From: Roseofilum acuticapitatum BLCC-M154
Lineage (GTDB): Bacteria > Cyanobacteriota > Cyanobacteriia > Cyanobacteriales > Desertifilaceae
Direction: 5' to 3'
NCBI RefSeq assembly: GCF_030068475.1
Contig: NZ_JAQOSP010000063.1
Location: 62,001-126,000 of the forward strand
Length of the DNA stretch: 64,000 nucleotides
Positions 25,744 through 34,592 of the stretch are shown here, in pieces. Each line of letters begins with the position of its first letter. Within the stretch, counting starts at the first letter, position 1. The notes beneath the pieces are model-generated. The model was not told the origin of the DNA and did not search any database. It saw only the letters and a list, made by a program, of their open reading frames with translations. The position numbers and the translations under genes were made by a program.

Positions 25744-27291
25744 TTAATTGTCTGGATTTCCAATATATCCCAAGGCTTCTAGAGTATTAAAAATACCACG
25801 AATGGGTTGCGTCAGTTGCAAGACTCCATCGACTGTAGCCACCAAGTCCAGGAATTTAGCCAAGTGAGAACGGCTAACAATAATGATATCTCCATCTTTC
25901 AGAGGAGGGTTAGTCTCATGATTGAGATCAGCCCCTAAGTTCACCGGGATTTGTCGCTTGATCACGCTTCCATCAGGATTAACACTCACTAAGTCAACTG
26001 AGGTCTGGCGTATCCGCCGATCAATAAAGCTATCTGATGAGAGCAAGGCTTGATTCATTGGAGTATTTAAAGAAACTTCTATCTCCTTGACAATGCCAAT
26101 CCTAGTAGATTTTTCGCCAACAATGAACACCCGTATGTTTCTTGGGGCTAAACTACTCTCACCTAGGGCGATCGCTTCCCCCACATCCAAGGTTTCTACT
26201 GATGGGATTCTAATGACATCGCCATGCTGGATAATGGTATTTTGATCGATCTTCTCTCCTTGTAAAAATGCCCAAAGGTCGATATTGAGGATAAGGGGTG
26301 ACCCGCTTTTGGTTTGTCGGTAAATTTCAATTCGACGTAAGTCAGCAGTTTGTTGAATACCTCCAGCTCTGCTAATAGCCCAGCTCACAGTGGGTAGCCC
26401 TCCCGGTTCAAACTCGGAGCGAGTCGCACCGCCGATGAGAACATATTCTCCAGGGTTTACGACTGCTCCAATAATGCTAACGTTACGAGGCTGATCGGGG
26501 GGTGTGGCAAAGCTCAGGGTTGCGAGTTGAGGAATTTCTGAGAGGTTCGTTTCGTTTTGCGTTGGAATAAATATTCGGTCTCCATCTTGCAGAATCATAT
26601 TTCCCCCGCTTCCACCTGTTTCAAGCCAATCTAGGGCATTGACTGTAATGATCTGTTTTTGATTATTGGGGAGGGGACGATGTACCTCAATTTGGCGAAT
26701 ATCAGCGGCCAGAGTGATTCCTCCTGCGGCTTGTAATACTTCTGGGATAGTGGGATAGCGAAATCGAGGAACTGACCCTCGACCGAGATCTAGGTCAATG
26801 GGATAAAGGCCTGGATTATTCACTTCTCCTGTGGCCGCAATAGCCACTGGCCGAACATCTGTCAAAGTCACTGTGGCCACGGGATACTTGAGTACGGGGG
26901 TGTATAGCTCTTCTATTTTTTCTCGAAGTTGCTCTAAACTAAGGTTGAGTACAAAAATAGCCTCCACCCATGGTAGATCTAGAGTGCCATCAGGCCCGAT
27001 CAGATATTCTCCACCATATTCGGGAGATTCTAAAATATCAATTTGAATGCGATCGCCAACTCCCAAACGATACAGAGGTGTATTTGTAGTTAACGGAGAA
27101 GACGAGGGACTCAAGTTTTGGAGAGGTTCTTCAAGCCGCTCGGTTGTATATTCATGGGAGTGGAGATTAGACTCAAATAGATTAACCTGGGCTTGAGCCT
27201 TGATTACAGGTTGTAAAGTTAAAAGAAGAGAGCATCCACCATATTTCAATAATTCTACTACTTTTTTTGTAGCGTATCTTATGATGATCAT
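25744..27291 (-). CDS. Wza-like polysaccharide export protein
   Basis: Outer-membrane or periplasmic export component: poly-export (PES) domain starting YRLGVGDRIQIDILESPEYG, followed by SLBB-type repeats (VAIAATGEVNNPGLYPI; VSIIGAVVNPGEYVLIGG; RNIRVFIVGEKS). 515 residues, signal-like hydrophobic N-terminus (LLLTLQPVIKAQAQ) and no lipobox, as is common in cyanobacterial homologues. Together with the Wzc-like protein it should form the trans-envelope export path. Divergent from the Wzy-like gene, with an 82-bp shared upstream region that must contain both promoters. Confidence 0.9.
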   Translation of the reverse strand: MIIIRYATKKVVELLKYGGCSLLLTLQPVIKAQAQVNLFESNLHSHEYTTERLEEPLQNLSPSSSPLTTNTPLYRLGVGDRIQIDILESPEYGGEYLIGPDGTLDLPWVEAIFVLNLSLEQLREKIEELYTPVLKYPVATVTLTDVRPVAIAATGEVNNPGLYPIDLDLGRGSVPRFRYPTIPEVLQAAGGITLAADIRQIEVHRPLPNNQKQIITVNALDWLETGGSGGNMILQDGDRIFIPTQNETNLSEIPQLATLSFATPPDQPRNVSIIGAVVNPGEYVLIGGATRSEFEPGGLPTVSWAISRAGGIQQTADLRRIEIYRQTKSGSPLILNIDLWAFLQGEKIDQNTIIQHGDVIRIPSVETLDVGEAIALGESSLAPRNIRVFIVGEKSTRIGIVKEIEVSLNTPMNQALLSSDSFIDRRIRQTSVDLVSVNPDGSVIKRQIPVNLGADLNHETNPPLKDGDIIIVSRSHLAKFLDLVATVDGVLQLTQPIRGIFNTLEALGYIGNPDN

Positions 27292-27373
27292 AACTTTTTT
27301 ACTGAATTAGCGATCGATACAGTTCATATCATTGATCCTGATTATAGCTCAATAAAAAGTCATTATGTAAACC

Positions 27374-28705
27374 ATGAAAGAACTGATACTAGATCCTATT
27401 TTTCTTTTTCCCATTTTTATATGTTTTACAATTTATTTTGTATTATTTTTCTACTGGACTGACTACGTTTTTTTTCAAAAAAATATTATTTACTTATTTA
27501 GCTTTATCTTTATTCTTGTATTGTGTGACTTCACTGTTTATCCGGTTTCACTTTTGCGGCCGGTTCAGCTCATGAATGAGAACTTAGGGCCAATTCAATT
27601 GGTTATTAATTTATCTTATTATAGCCTGTCTGTATTATTTCTTAGACATTGGTTTAAAAAAATAAACAACTCTATATTTTCATTGTTTAATAATATATGT
27701 TTGGGATTATTCTTGTGTTTTACCCTGCTATCAATACTGTGGTCTGAAACACCAATTTATGCCCTAAAGTATTCCTTAATGATGATGCAGATAACCCTTC
27801 TTGCAGCTCAAATTGCAACAGAGTACAGTTGGGCTGAAATTATCAGCCTGTTACGATGGAGTACCAGCATGATCTCAGCTCTTAGTTGCTTTTATTCCTT
27901 AACTCAGCCTTCAATTGGAGTAATGTTTAAGGGATGGAAAGGAGTAATGTCACACCCAAATAGATTAGGGGTTGTCTTAGCACTCAATATAACCCTTTGG
28001 TTGTTTCATATCATGCATCATAAGAATCAGCGAGTGATTGCAGTCGGTATTATTGCTCTCTCTCTCTATGTGCGAGAAAATACAAATTCTCAAACCAGTT
28101 TAATCGTCATTATCCTCTTAATGATGTTACTGGGAGCATTAAAAATTTTAAGAACACTGCCATATAAACAAGCTTTTGTTGGTGTGTTAAGTTTCATGCT
28201 CGTAGGAACTTGTTTAGCATTTATTCTTCTCGAAAATTGGAATAATCTTTTAGTTTCATTAGATAAAGATCCAACTTTAACAGGGAGAACTATTGTTTGG
28301 CCACAAATGATTGAACGGGGAATGGATAGACCATTTTTTGGATATGGTACTCACAGTTTTTGGCAAGACTGGCGCGGAGAAGATAACCCAGCTTATGGTA
28401 TTGTTTCTGATAATGGATGGGTTCCTCCTCATGCTCATAATGGTTTTTTAGAACTATTCTTAGAATTCGGATTTTTGGGATTATTATTGTTTTTATTTGC
28501 ACTGTTGATTACAGTATCAATGTCTGTAAAATATATGATATCTAGCTCGGTTCCTGAAGCTTTACTCCCCCCCCTAATACTTACTTGGATGATTATTCCT
28601 AATATTACAGTAAGTAGTCTGTTTTCACCTAGTATAATGTGGTTTATATATATCTTGATTAACGTCAGAGTGAGTCGCGATCTACAAAATACAAAAACGA
28701 ATTAA
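27374..28705 (+). CDS. Wzy/O-antigen ligase-like polymerase
   Basis: 443 residues with 10-12 predicted TM helices and a large loop near the C-terminus. The motif TGRTIVWPQMIERGMDRPFFGYG followed by PHAHNGFLELFLEFG is the PF04932 (Wzy/WaaL) signature, with the catalytic His in HAHN. It would polymerise lipid-linked repeat units on the periplasmic side. Very AT-rich, with no HIP1 site in the gene, unlike the flanking region. Followed by the Wzx-like flippase gene. It could also act as a ligase, but the Wzc/Wza/Wzx context favours polymerase. Confidence 0.85.
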   Translation: MKELILDPIFLFPIFICFTIYFVLFFYWTDYVFFQKNIIYLFSFIFILVLCDFTVYPVSLLRPVQLMNENLGPIQLVINLSYYSLSVLFLRHWFKKINNSIFSLFNNICLGLFLCFTLLSILWSETPIYALKYSLMMMQITLLAAQIATEYSWAEIISLLRWSTSMISALSCFYSLTQPSIGVMFKGWKGVMSHPNRLGVVLALNITLWLFHIMHHKNQRVIAVGIIALSLYVRENTNSQTSLIVIILLMMLLGALKILRTLPYKQAFVGVLSFMLVGTCLAFILLENWNNLLVSLDKDPTLTGRTIVWPQMIERGMDRPFFGYGTHSFWQDWRGEDNPAYGIVSDNGWVPPHAHNGFLELFLEFGFLGLLLFLFALLITVSMSVKYMISSSVPEALLPPLILTWMIIPNITVSSLFSPSIMWFIYILINVRVSRDLQNTKTN

Positions 28706-28842
28706 TATAAAATTAAAACAAAATCAGGTAAAATCAGATAATGTCTATTTAGTTAAACAAAGAAAATTTAGGACTCAATTAAGACTAGCACGATCGCAAA
28801 AAGTATGTTAAAGTCTTATCTGTTATTGTTCTTTGTTAGTTT

Positions 28843-30288
28843 ATGGATTTAAAAAAGAAAACTATCGCAGGTGTGATTTGGTCAGCCATTGAAAAGCTGG
28901 GGAATCAACTTATTTCATTTATTGTTTTTTTTGTATTAGCTAGATTATTAGGGCCAGAATCCTTTGGTTTAATTGCGTTAGCTGATGTATATTTGGTTTT
29001 TCTAGAGGTCTTTACAGATCAAGGCTTTACCCAGGCAATTGTACAACGTCAAGCCTTAGAAGATGAACATTTAGATACAGCATTTTGGATTAATTTAGTT
29101 ATCAGTATTGGCTTGACATTAATCACGTTTATTGGTGCAGGTTGGGTTGCGATTGCTTTGAAAGAACCTAATTTAGAACCGATTATTAAGTGGCTATCTT
29201 TGGCTCTTATTTTTTCTTCATTTAATGGTATACAACAAGCTATTTTTACTCGTCGTCTGGCTTTCAAACAATTATCTTTACGATCCCTAATCGCTCAGTT
29301 ATTAGGTGGAATTGTAGGCGTAACTATGGCATTTATGGGATTTGGAGTTTGGAGTTTAGTCGGTCAGCGATTAGTGAATCAGTGTGTGGGAATTCTAGTT
29401 TTATGGTGGGTTAGTGATTGGAAACCTAAATTGAGAATTTCTAAAAGACATTTTCATGATTTATTTGGGTTTGGAGTAAATATTTTAGGGATCAAGTTAT
29501 TAACTTTCTTTAATAAACGATCCGATGACTTTTTGATTGGTTATTTTTTAGGGCCAGTTCCTTTAGGATATTATGCGATTGCCTATCGTTTATTAAAGAC
29601 AGTTACTGTCTTGATTACTACTATGACTCAGGTAGGATTTCCTGCTTTTTCCCAACTGCAAAATGAACCAGAGAAACTCAAATCAGCCTTTTATAAAGGT
29701 ACTCAATTTACTGCCCTGATTTCATTTCCATTGTTTTTTGGATTATCTAGTTTAGCCCCTGAAATCATTCCAATTATGTTTGGGGAACAATGGCATCCAA
29801 GTATCCCAGTCATGCAAATTTTAATGCTGATTGGCATTGTTCATTCCTTGGGTAGTATTAATACAAGTATTATCTTAGTCATGGGAAAACCCGATTGGGC
29901 ATTAAAAGTCAACATCATTAATGCAGTCACTAATGTTACTGCATTTATTTTGGTTGTTCAATGGGGAATTGTTGCTATTGCTAGTGCTTTCGTAATTCGT
30001 GGCTATTTAATTCCTCTCCCTACATTTATTATCATGGTTAAGAAATTAATCCAAATCAATCTCAAAACTTATATTAATCAATTAGTTCCGGCTTTGGTAG
30101 CTACAGGAGTTATGGTGGTGGCCATCCTAGGGAGTAAGGCAGTTTTAGATCCCTATTTGACATTAAATTGGACTCTAGGTCTCTGTCTGGTTATTGCTCC
30201 TATGGCTTATGGCATAACGATCCGAGTTTTATTTCCTACTTTATTTAATCAAACTTTAGATTTATTCCGATCTCTAAAATCAAGCTAA
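28843..30288 (+). CDS. Wzx-type polysaccharide flippase
   Basis: MOP/MATE-superfamily lipid-linked oligosaccharide flippase: 481 residues with about 14 TM helices. The start GVIWSAIEKLGNQLISFIVFF and RLLGPESFGLIAL are typical of the PST/Wzx group, as is FGVNILGIKLLTFFNKRSDDFLIGYFLG in the middle (quoted in parts). It should flip undecaprenyl-linked repeat units to the periplasm for the Wzy-like protein encoded just upstream. AT-rich and without HIP1 sites. Confidence 0.9.
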   Translation: MDLKKKTIAGVIWSAIEKLGNQLISFIVFFVLARLLGPESFGLIALADVYLVFLEVFTDQGFTQAIVQRQALEDEHLDTAFWINLVISIGLTLITFIGAGWVAIALKEPNLEPIIKWLSLALIFSSFNGIQQAIFTRRLAFKQLSLRSLIAQLLGGIVGVTMAFMGFGVWSLVGQRLVNQCVGILVLWWVSDWKPKLRISKRHFHDLFGFGVNILGIKLLTFFNKRSDDFLIGYFLGPVPLGYYAIAYRLLKTVTVLITTMTQVGFPAFSQLQNEPEKLKSAFYKGTQFTALISFPLFFGLSSLAPEIIPIMFGEQWHPSIPVMQILMLIGIVHSLGSINTSIILVMGKPDWALKVNIINAVTNVTAFILVVQWGIVAIASAFVIRGYLIPLPTFIIMVKKLIQINLKTYINQLVPALVATGVMVVAILGSKAVLDPYLTLNWTLGLCLVIAPMAYGITIRVLFPTLFNQTLDLFRSLKSS

Positions 30289-30344
30289 AGTGATTTTATC
30301 CTACTAAATAAAAATACTCTGCAAGTTATTGAGAGTATGGTACA

Positions 30345-31142
30345 ATGGTTAACAAAGTAAATTTTCAATCAAGTATGTCATCAACTAACTATCTAACAAA
30401 AATCATTCCCTGGTTTTCTCGGAAAATTGCCCTGAATTACCGAAAACTCAGAAATCGTTTTTATCCCACAGAAAAATTATGGGAACGATCTCAAGCCAGT
30501 GAAGTTGACTTTTGGGATGAATATATAGCAACTCAGGGATTGGGTAAGTTTCAAGATAAATATAAGGAAAAACTCGATCCAACCCTGCCTCTGCAACCGG
30601 AGATTGCTAATTGCTTAGATACCCTGGAGTTAAAGGAAGAAGGATTTACCATTCTTGATGTTGGAGCTGGGCCGTTCACACCACTGGGAAAAGTTTATAA
30701 GGATCAAAAACTGAAGATTACAGCTATTGATCCTTTAGCTCGTGAGTATGATGTTATTCTTGACAAACATAATATTACTCCTCCAGTGAGAACTCAGTTT
30801 GGGATTGGAGAAAAACTGTTGGATTTATTTTCTGCTGAAAGCTTTGATATCACATACTCCAGAAATGCTTTAGACCATAGCTACGATCCTTTGTCAGTAG
30901 TCAAAAATATGTTTTCTGTTGTAAAGAAACATGGGTTTGTTGTGCTGATGCATCACAAAAATGAAGCTGAACAAGAGCAATATCAAGGTTTACATCAATG
31001 GAATTTTGATGAGCAAGGCGGAAAGTTTGTGATTTGGAATCAATCCAGCAAGCATAATGTTACTGAATTGTTTAGTCCCCAGGCAGAAGTCAGGTGTTAT
31101 TATGATGGTAATTGGGTAATAGCGACGATCAAAAAACTATAA
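30345..31142 (+). CDS. SAM-dependent methyltransferase
   Basis: 265 residues. The SAM-binding motif I is ILDVGAGPFTPLG (~103-115), followed by ITAIDPLAREYD (motif II acidic end) and FDITYSRNALDHSYDPLSVV (post-I region of the methyltransf_11/25 type). ATG 30345 is used; an in-frame ATG at 30375 is also possible. In a polysaccharide locus the likely target is a sugar hydroxyl or chain end, giving a methylated glycan (inference). Confidence 0.82.
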   Translation: MVNKVNFQSSMSSTNYLTKIIPWFSRKIALNYRKLRNRFYPTEKLWERSQASEVDFWDEYIATQGLGKFQDKYKEKLDPTLPLQPEIANCLDTLELKEEGFTILDVGAGPFTPLGKVYKDQKLKITAIDPLAREYDVILDKHNITPPVRTQFGIGEKLLDLFSAESFDITYSRNALDHSYDPLSVVKNMFSVVKKHGFVVLMHHKNEAEQEQYQGLHQWNFDEQGGKFVIWNQSSKHNVTELFSPQAEVRCYYDGNWVIATIKKL

Positions 31143-31288
31143 GTAATTAAAGTCAGTTTTAGATAAGCTACAACCCTGATTCTATCGTTGTGTGTAATTC
31201 GCATTCCTTTGTAAAATCAGGCGCAAAATTCCCTTAAGCAAAACTGACGTTAATTTAAGTAATAGTGGATAGAATCAGAACTAAATGC

Positions 31289-32161
31289 ATGAATATTTAC
31301 TCTACTCGATCTATTTTCTTGGGGGGATGTCCCCGTTCTGGAACTACTCTTCTCCAGAGTCTTCTTGGAACTCATCCAGAAATTGCCTCCTTTCCTGAGT
31401 CTCATCTCTTCCGGAAATTACGCATTCCTTACTGGAGTCGTTTACTGGGTCTGGCCTCGTTAAAAGGTCAGGAGCAGTTAAACTGGTTTTTAGAGGAAAT
31501 TGGACAAGCTGAATTTAAATCCCGACTTCCAAAAAGACCTTTGTTTATAGCTCAATATGTTAGTGTTTTTAAACAAGCCCTAGACCAAGCAACGCAGAAA
31601 CAAGGAAAATCAATTTGGCTGGAGAAATCTCCAGAAAATATTCGTTACATCCAACTGTTTGAACATTTATTACCTGACGCTAAGTTTATTCATTTAATCC
31701 GTAATGGGGCTGATGTTGTCGCTTCTTTATATGATGTTTCTCGTAAACATAAACGTCGCGATATTTGGGGAGACCCTTGGGATGTTGATAAATGTGTTGC
31801 AACTTGGATTGATTCGGTTAAGTTTTCTAGTTCTCACTTACATAAATCTAATCATATTTTAATTCGCTATGAAAAATTAGTGAATGATCCTCAGCAGACT
31901 TTAATCCAGTTATGTCAGTTTTTAGGGTTAGAATTTGATCCAGTTATGTTAACTGCTTATGGGGAAACAGCTAAACAAGTGGTGCGACCTGATGAAACTT
32001 GGAAAATGGCGGTAGCTGCTCCCATTGAAAATGCTAATGGTAAGAAGTTTTATGAATTCTTTGATGACCAACAGCAAGAGTATATTCTACAATGTCTAGC
32101 TACGGTTAATGTAGATGACTTAGAGTTGAAAAACAAGAATGCTATTGGTTTAGGAAGTTAA
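31289..32161 (+). CDS. Sulfotransferase family protein
   Basis: 290 residues with the PAPS 5'-phosphosulfate loop GGCPRSGTTLLQSLLG near the N-terminus, the 3'-phosphate segment FIHLIRNGADVVASLYDVSR, and a late HILIRYEKLVNDPQQTL. This is the Sulfotransfer_3-like class found in glycan-modifying loci. It should transfer sulfate from PAPS to a sugar, so the exported polysaccharide is probably sulfated. ATG 31289 is chosen over GTG 31265. Its stop overlaps by 4 bp the stop of the convergent GT2 gene. Confidence 0.88.
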   Translation: MNIYSTRSIFLGGCPRSGTTLLQSLLGTHPEIASFPESHLFRKLRIPYWSRLLGLASLKGQEQLNWFLEEIGQAEFKSRLPKRPLFIAQYVSVFKQALDQATQKQGKSIWLEKSPENIRYIQLFEHLLPDAKFIHLIRNGADVVASLYDVSRKHKRRDIWGDPWDVDKCVATWIDSVKFSSSHLHKSNHILIRYEKLVNDPQQTLIQLCQFLGLEFDPVMLTAYGETAKQVVRPDETWKMAVAAPIENANGKKFYEFFDDQQQEYILQCLATVNVDDLELKNKNAIGLGS

Positions 32162-33177
32162 GTTACAAATGGTGTATTTCGGAATCCTTTCGGCCAGTGA
32201 AAAACGACCGCAGAATTTCCGAACTCTCGAATGAGTTTTCGTCCAATTCGCTTTAGTCCTGATGGTAAAGCAGCGATAATTTGTAAATATCTTAATCCTT
32301 GAGTATATAAGAAATCATCTGATAATTGCCGTTCATAACACCGTTGCCATACCTGAAAGGCTTGGTGATTTTCTCCTGCATAAATCCAGCTATCTGCTAA
32401 TCTAAAATAGCGTTTTCTAAGAATTTTTTTTCGCTCCAAAGTTAGTAACCCTGCTGCTTCTAGTCGTTCATGAGCTAACTCTAATAATTTTTCTCGGCAA
32501 GCTAAGTATTCTCTAGCAGCAGATTGAGAACCGATGGTTTGACCATGAGGTTTTCGCCAATAGCAATCGGGGGGTTGAAATCGCTGATAATTTAGATTAA
32601 GAATTAAGGCTCGTAAATGCTGATCCCAATCTTGACCAGTAGTTAAGGTTTCATCCCAAGGGCCAAGTTTATCTAAGGCTTTTTTTCTCCAAATCGGGCT
32701 AGTGGTTTGCCAAGGAACATCATTGGCTAAGAAGCGATTGATATCATCTTCTCCTGTGTCTCCATTCCACAATAGTGGGGTGTCTCCTGGACGATCGCCA
32801 AATAAAATACAGCCAAATACGGCAAAATCCAACTCTGGGTGGGCTTTCATAATCTGGAAGCGGTTATCTAGGGCGTGGGGGGCAAGGCAATCATCAGAAT
32901 CAAGGAAGATAATATATTCTCCTTGAGCAGAGGCTGTACCTTGATTCCGACAAGCTGGGGCCCCTGAATGGTGGCGATCGCGGAGAAGATAATGGATACG
33001 AGTATCTTGGCGATGAAGCTCACTGACATACTCTTTCGTACCATCTGTTGAACCGTCATCAACCACTAAAGCTTCCCAAAATTCAAAAGTTTGTGCCTGG
33101 ACGGAGGCTAAGGTTTGAGTCAATAGCTCTCGTCGATTTAAGGTGGGGATGACAATGGATATTTTTACAGAATGCAT
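32158..33177 (-). CDS. GT2-family glycosyltransferase
   Basis: GT-A enzyme of 339 residues: ISIVIPTLNRRELLTQTLAS, ALVVDDGSTDGTKEYV, GEYIIFLDSDDCLAPHAL (DSD metal site), RFLANDVPWQTTSPIWRKKAL and GPWDETLTTGQDWDQHLRAL (acceptor and base region). The C-terminal ~100 residues are helical and of unknown role. It faces the sulfotransferase gene tail to tail with a 4-bp overlap. It shows normal HIP1 use again (a site at ~32975), marking the right edge of the HIP1-free stretch. Confidence 0.9.
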   Translation of the reverse strand: MHSVKISIVIPTLNRRELLTQTLASVQAQTFEFWEALVVDDGSTDGTKEYVSELHRQDTRIHYLLRDRHHSGAPACRNQGTASAQGEYIIFLDSDDCLAPHALDNRFQIMKAHPELDFAVFGCILFGDRPGDTPLLWNGDTGEDDINRFLANDVPWQTTSPIWRKKALDKLGPWDETLTTGQDWDQHLRALILNLNYQRFQPPDCYWRKPHGQTIGSQSAAREYLACREKLLELAHERLEAAGLLTLERKKILRKRYFRLADSWIYAGENHQAFQVWQRCYERQLSDDFLYTQGLRYLQIIAALPSGLKRIGRKLIREFGNSAVVFHWPKGFRNTPFVT

Positions 33178-33335
33178 ATTTCTTATTGAGATAAATTTAG
33201 AGTAAATGAATAAGAATAGTGAACCATAGAAACTCTTAAGATAATCCTACCATAATTTTAATAAACTCTCTCTAGACGCTACAATATTTTCACAATATAA
33301 TCGTTATCCAAGTGAGCTAATTCCTAGAGGATATC

Positions 33336-34592
33336 ATGAAAGTCACTTTACTCAGTCGGTCTGATGTCGGTGGGGGAGCATCGGTTGCGGTGCGTCGCCT
33401 CTATTATGCCTTGAATGATGCTCGAATTGATGCAACGTTATTAGTGGGAAATAAAAACCGAGAGGAAACTGTTTTAGTTAATGATTCTAAGGTAGGTAAA
33501 GCGAGAGGTTTGGTGACTCGGTTTTTAGATAATTTACCCATTAAAACCTATGATAAGTCTTCTAAGAGTTTATTTTCTGTGCAATGGGTTCCAGATGAAG
33601 TTTCTGGAAAATTGAAGATTTTAAAGCCTGATGTTGTTAATCTTCATTGGATTTCTCAGGGATTTATGCAAGTTGAAACCTTGGCACAACTTCCCTATCC
33701 TCTAGTATGGACAAGTCATGATATGTGGGGATTTACAGGGGGATGTCACTATACTGAAGGGTGTGATCGCTACCTCAAATCTTGTGGCCAATGTCCCCAA
33801 TTAAACAGTAGCAAAGACAACGATTTATCCCGTTGGATTTGGCAACGAAAAGCGAAGGCTTGGTGCAATCTCCCCCTAACTATTGTGACTCCTAGTCATT
33901 GGTTAGCTGACTGCGCTCGAAATAGTTCATTATTCGCCAATAAGCGGATCGAAGTTATTCCGAATGGATTAAATACAAAAATTTATAAACCTATGAATCG
34001 TAGGGCTGCCAGAGAACGATTAAATTTACCTGCTGATAAACATTTAGTCCTTTTTGGTGCTTTAAATCCAACCAGTGACCCTCGTAAAGGCTTTCAATAC
34101 TTAGAACCTGCCTTAAAATCTCTAAGTCAGTCTGACTGGAAAGATAAAATTGAATTGGTTATTTTTGGTGCTTCTCGACCAGAACAAGAACCTGAATTAG
34201 GATTTAAAATTCATTATTTGGGTCAATTTAAAGATGATGTGGCTCTCAGTTTAATTTATGCGAGTGTGGATTTATTTGTTGCGCCATCGGTACAAGATAA
34301 TCTGCCAAATACGATTATGGAATCTATGGCATGTGGAACTCCCGTGGTTGCTTTCAAGATTGGGGGAATTCCTGATATGATTGAACATGAAAATAATGGC
34401 TATTTAGCGCAACCTTTTGAAAGTGAAGATTTAGCTCAGGGGATGGGTTGGATTTTGCAGGATCAAGAACGGTACAATGAGTTGTGCGATCGCGCTCGTC
34501 GGAAAGTCGAACAAGAATTCACCTTAGAGATCCAAGCTAAAAATTACCTTGATCTGTTTACAGAACTGATTGACAACTACCATAAAGAATAG
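33336..34592 (+). CDS. GT4-family glycosyltransferase
   Basis: 418 residues: the GT-B N-terminal SRSDVGGGASVAVRRLYYAL, HWISQGFMQVETLAQL, a Cys-containing segment (GGCHYTEGCDRYLKSCGQC) typical of a GT4 subset, and the donor domain with VAPSVQDNLPNTIMESMACGTP (quoted in parts) carrying the conserved Glu. AGAGGATATC before the ATG gives a good ribosome site. The 3' end overlaps the convergent GH2-like gene by 16 bp. Confidence 0.9.
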   Translation: MKVTLLSRSDVGGGASVAVRRLYYALNDARIDATLLVGNKNREETVLVNDSKVGKARGLVTRFLDNLPIKTYDKSSKSLFSVQWVPDEVSGKLKILKPDVVNLHWISQGFMQVETLAQLPYPLVWTSHDMWGFTGGCHYTEGCDRYLKSCGQCPQLNSSKDNDLSRWIWQRKAKAWCNLPLTIVTPSHWLADCARNSSLFANKRIEVIPNGLNTKIYKPMNRRAARERLNLPADKHLVLFGALNPTSDPRKGFQYLEPALKSLSQSDWKDKIELVIFGASRPEQEPELGFKIHYLGQFKDDVALSLIYASVDLFVAPSVQDNLPNTIMESMACGTPVVAFKIGGIPDMIEHENNGYLAQPFESEDLAQGMGWILQDQERYNELCDRARRKVEQEFTLEIQAKNYLDLFTELIDNYHKE

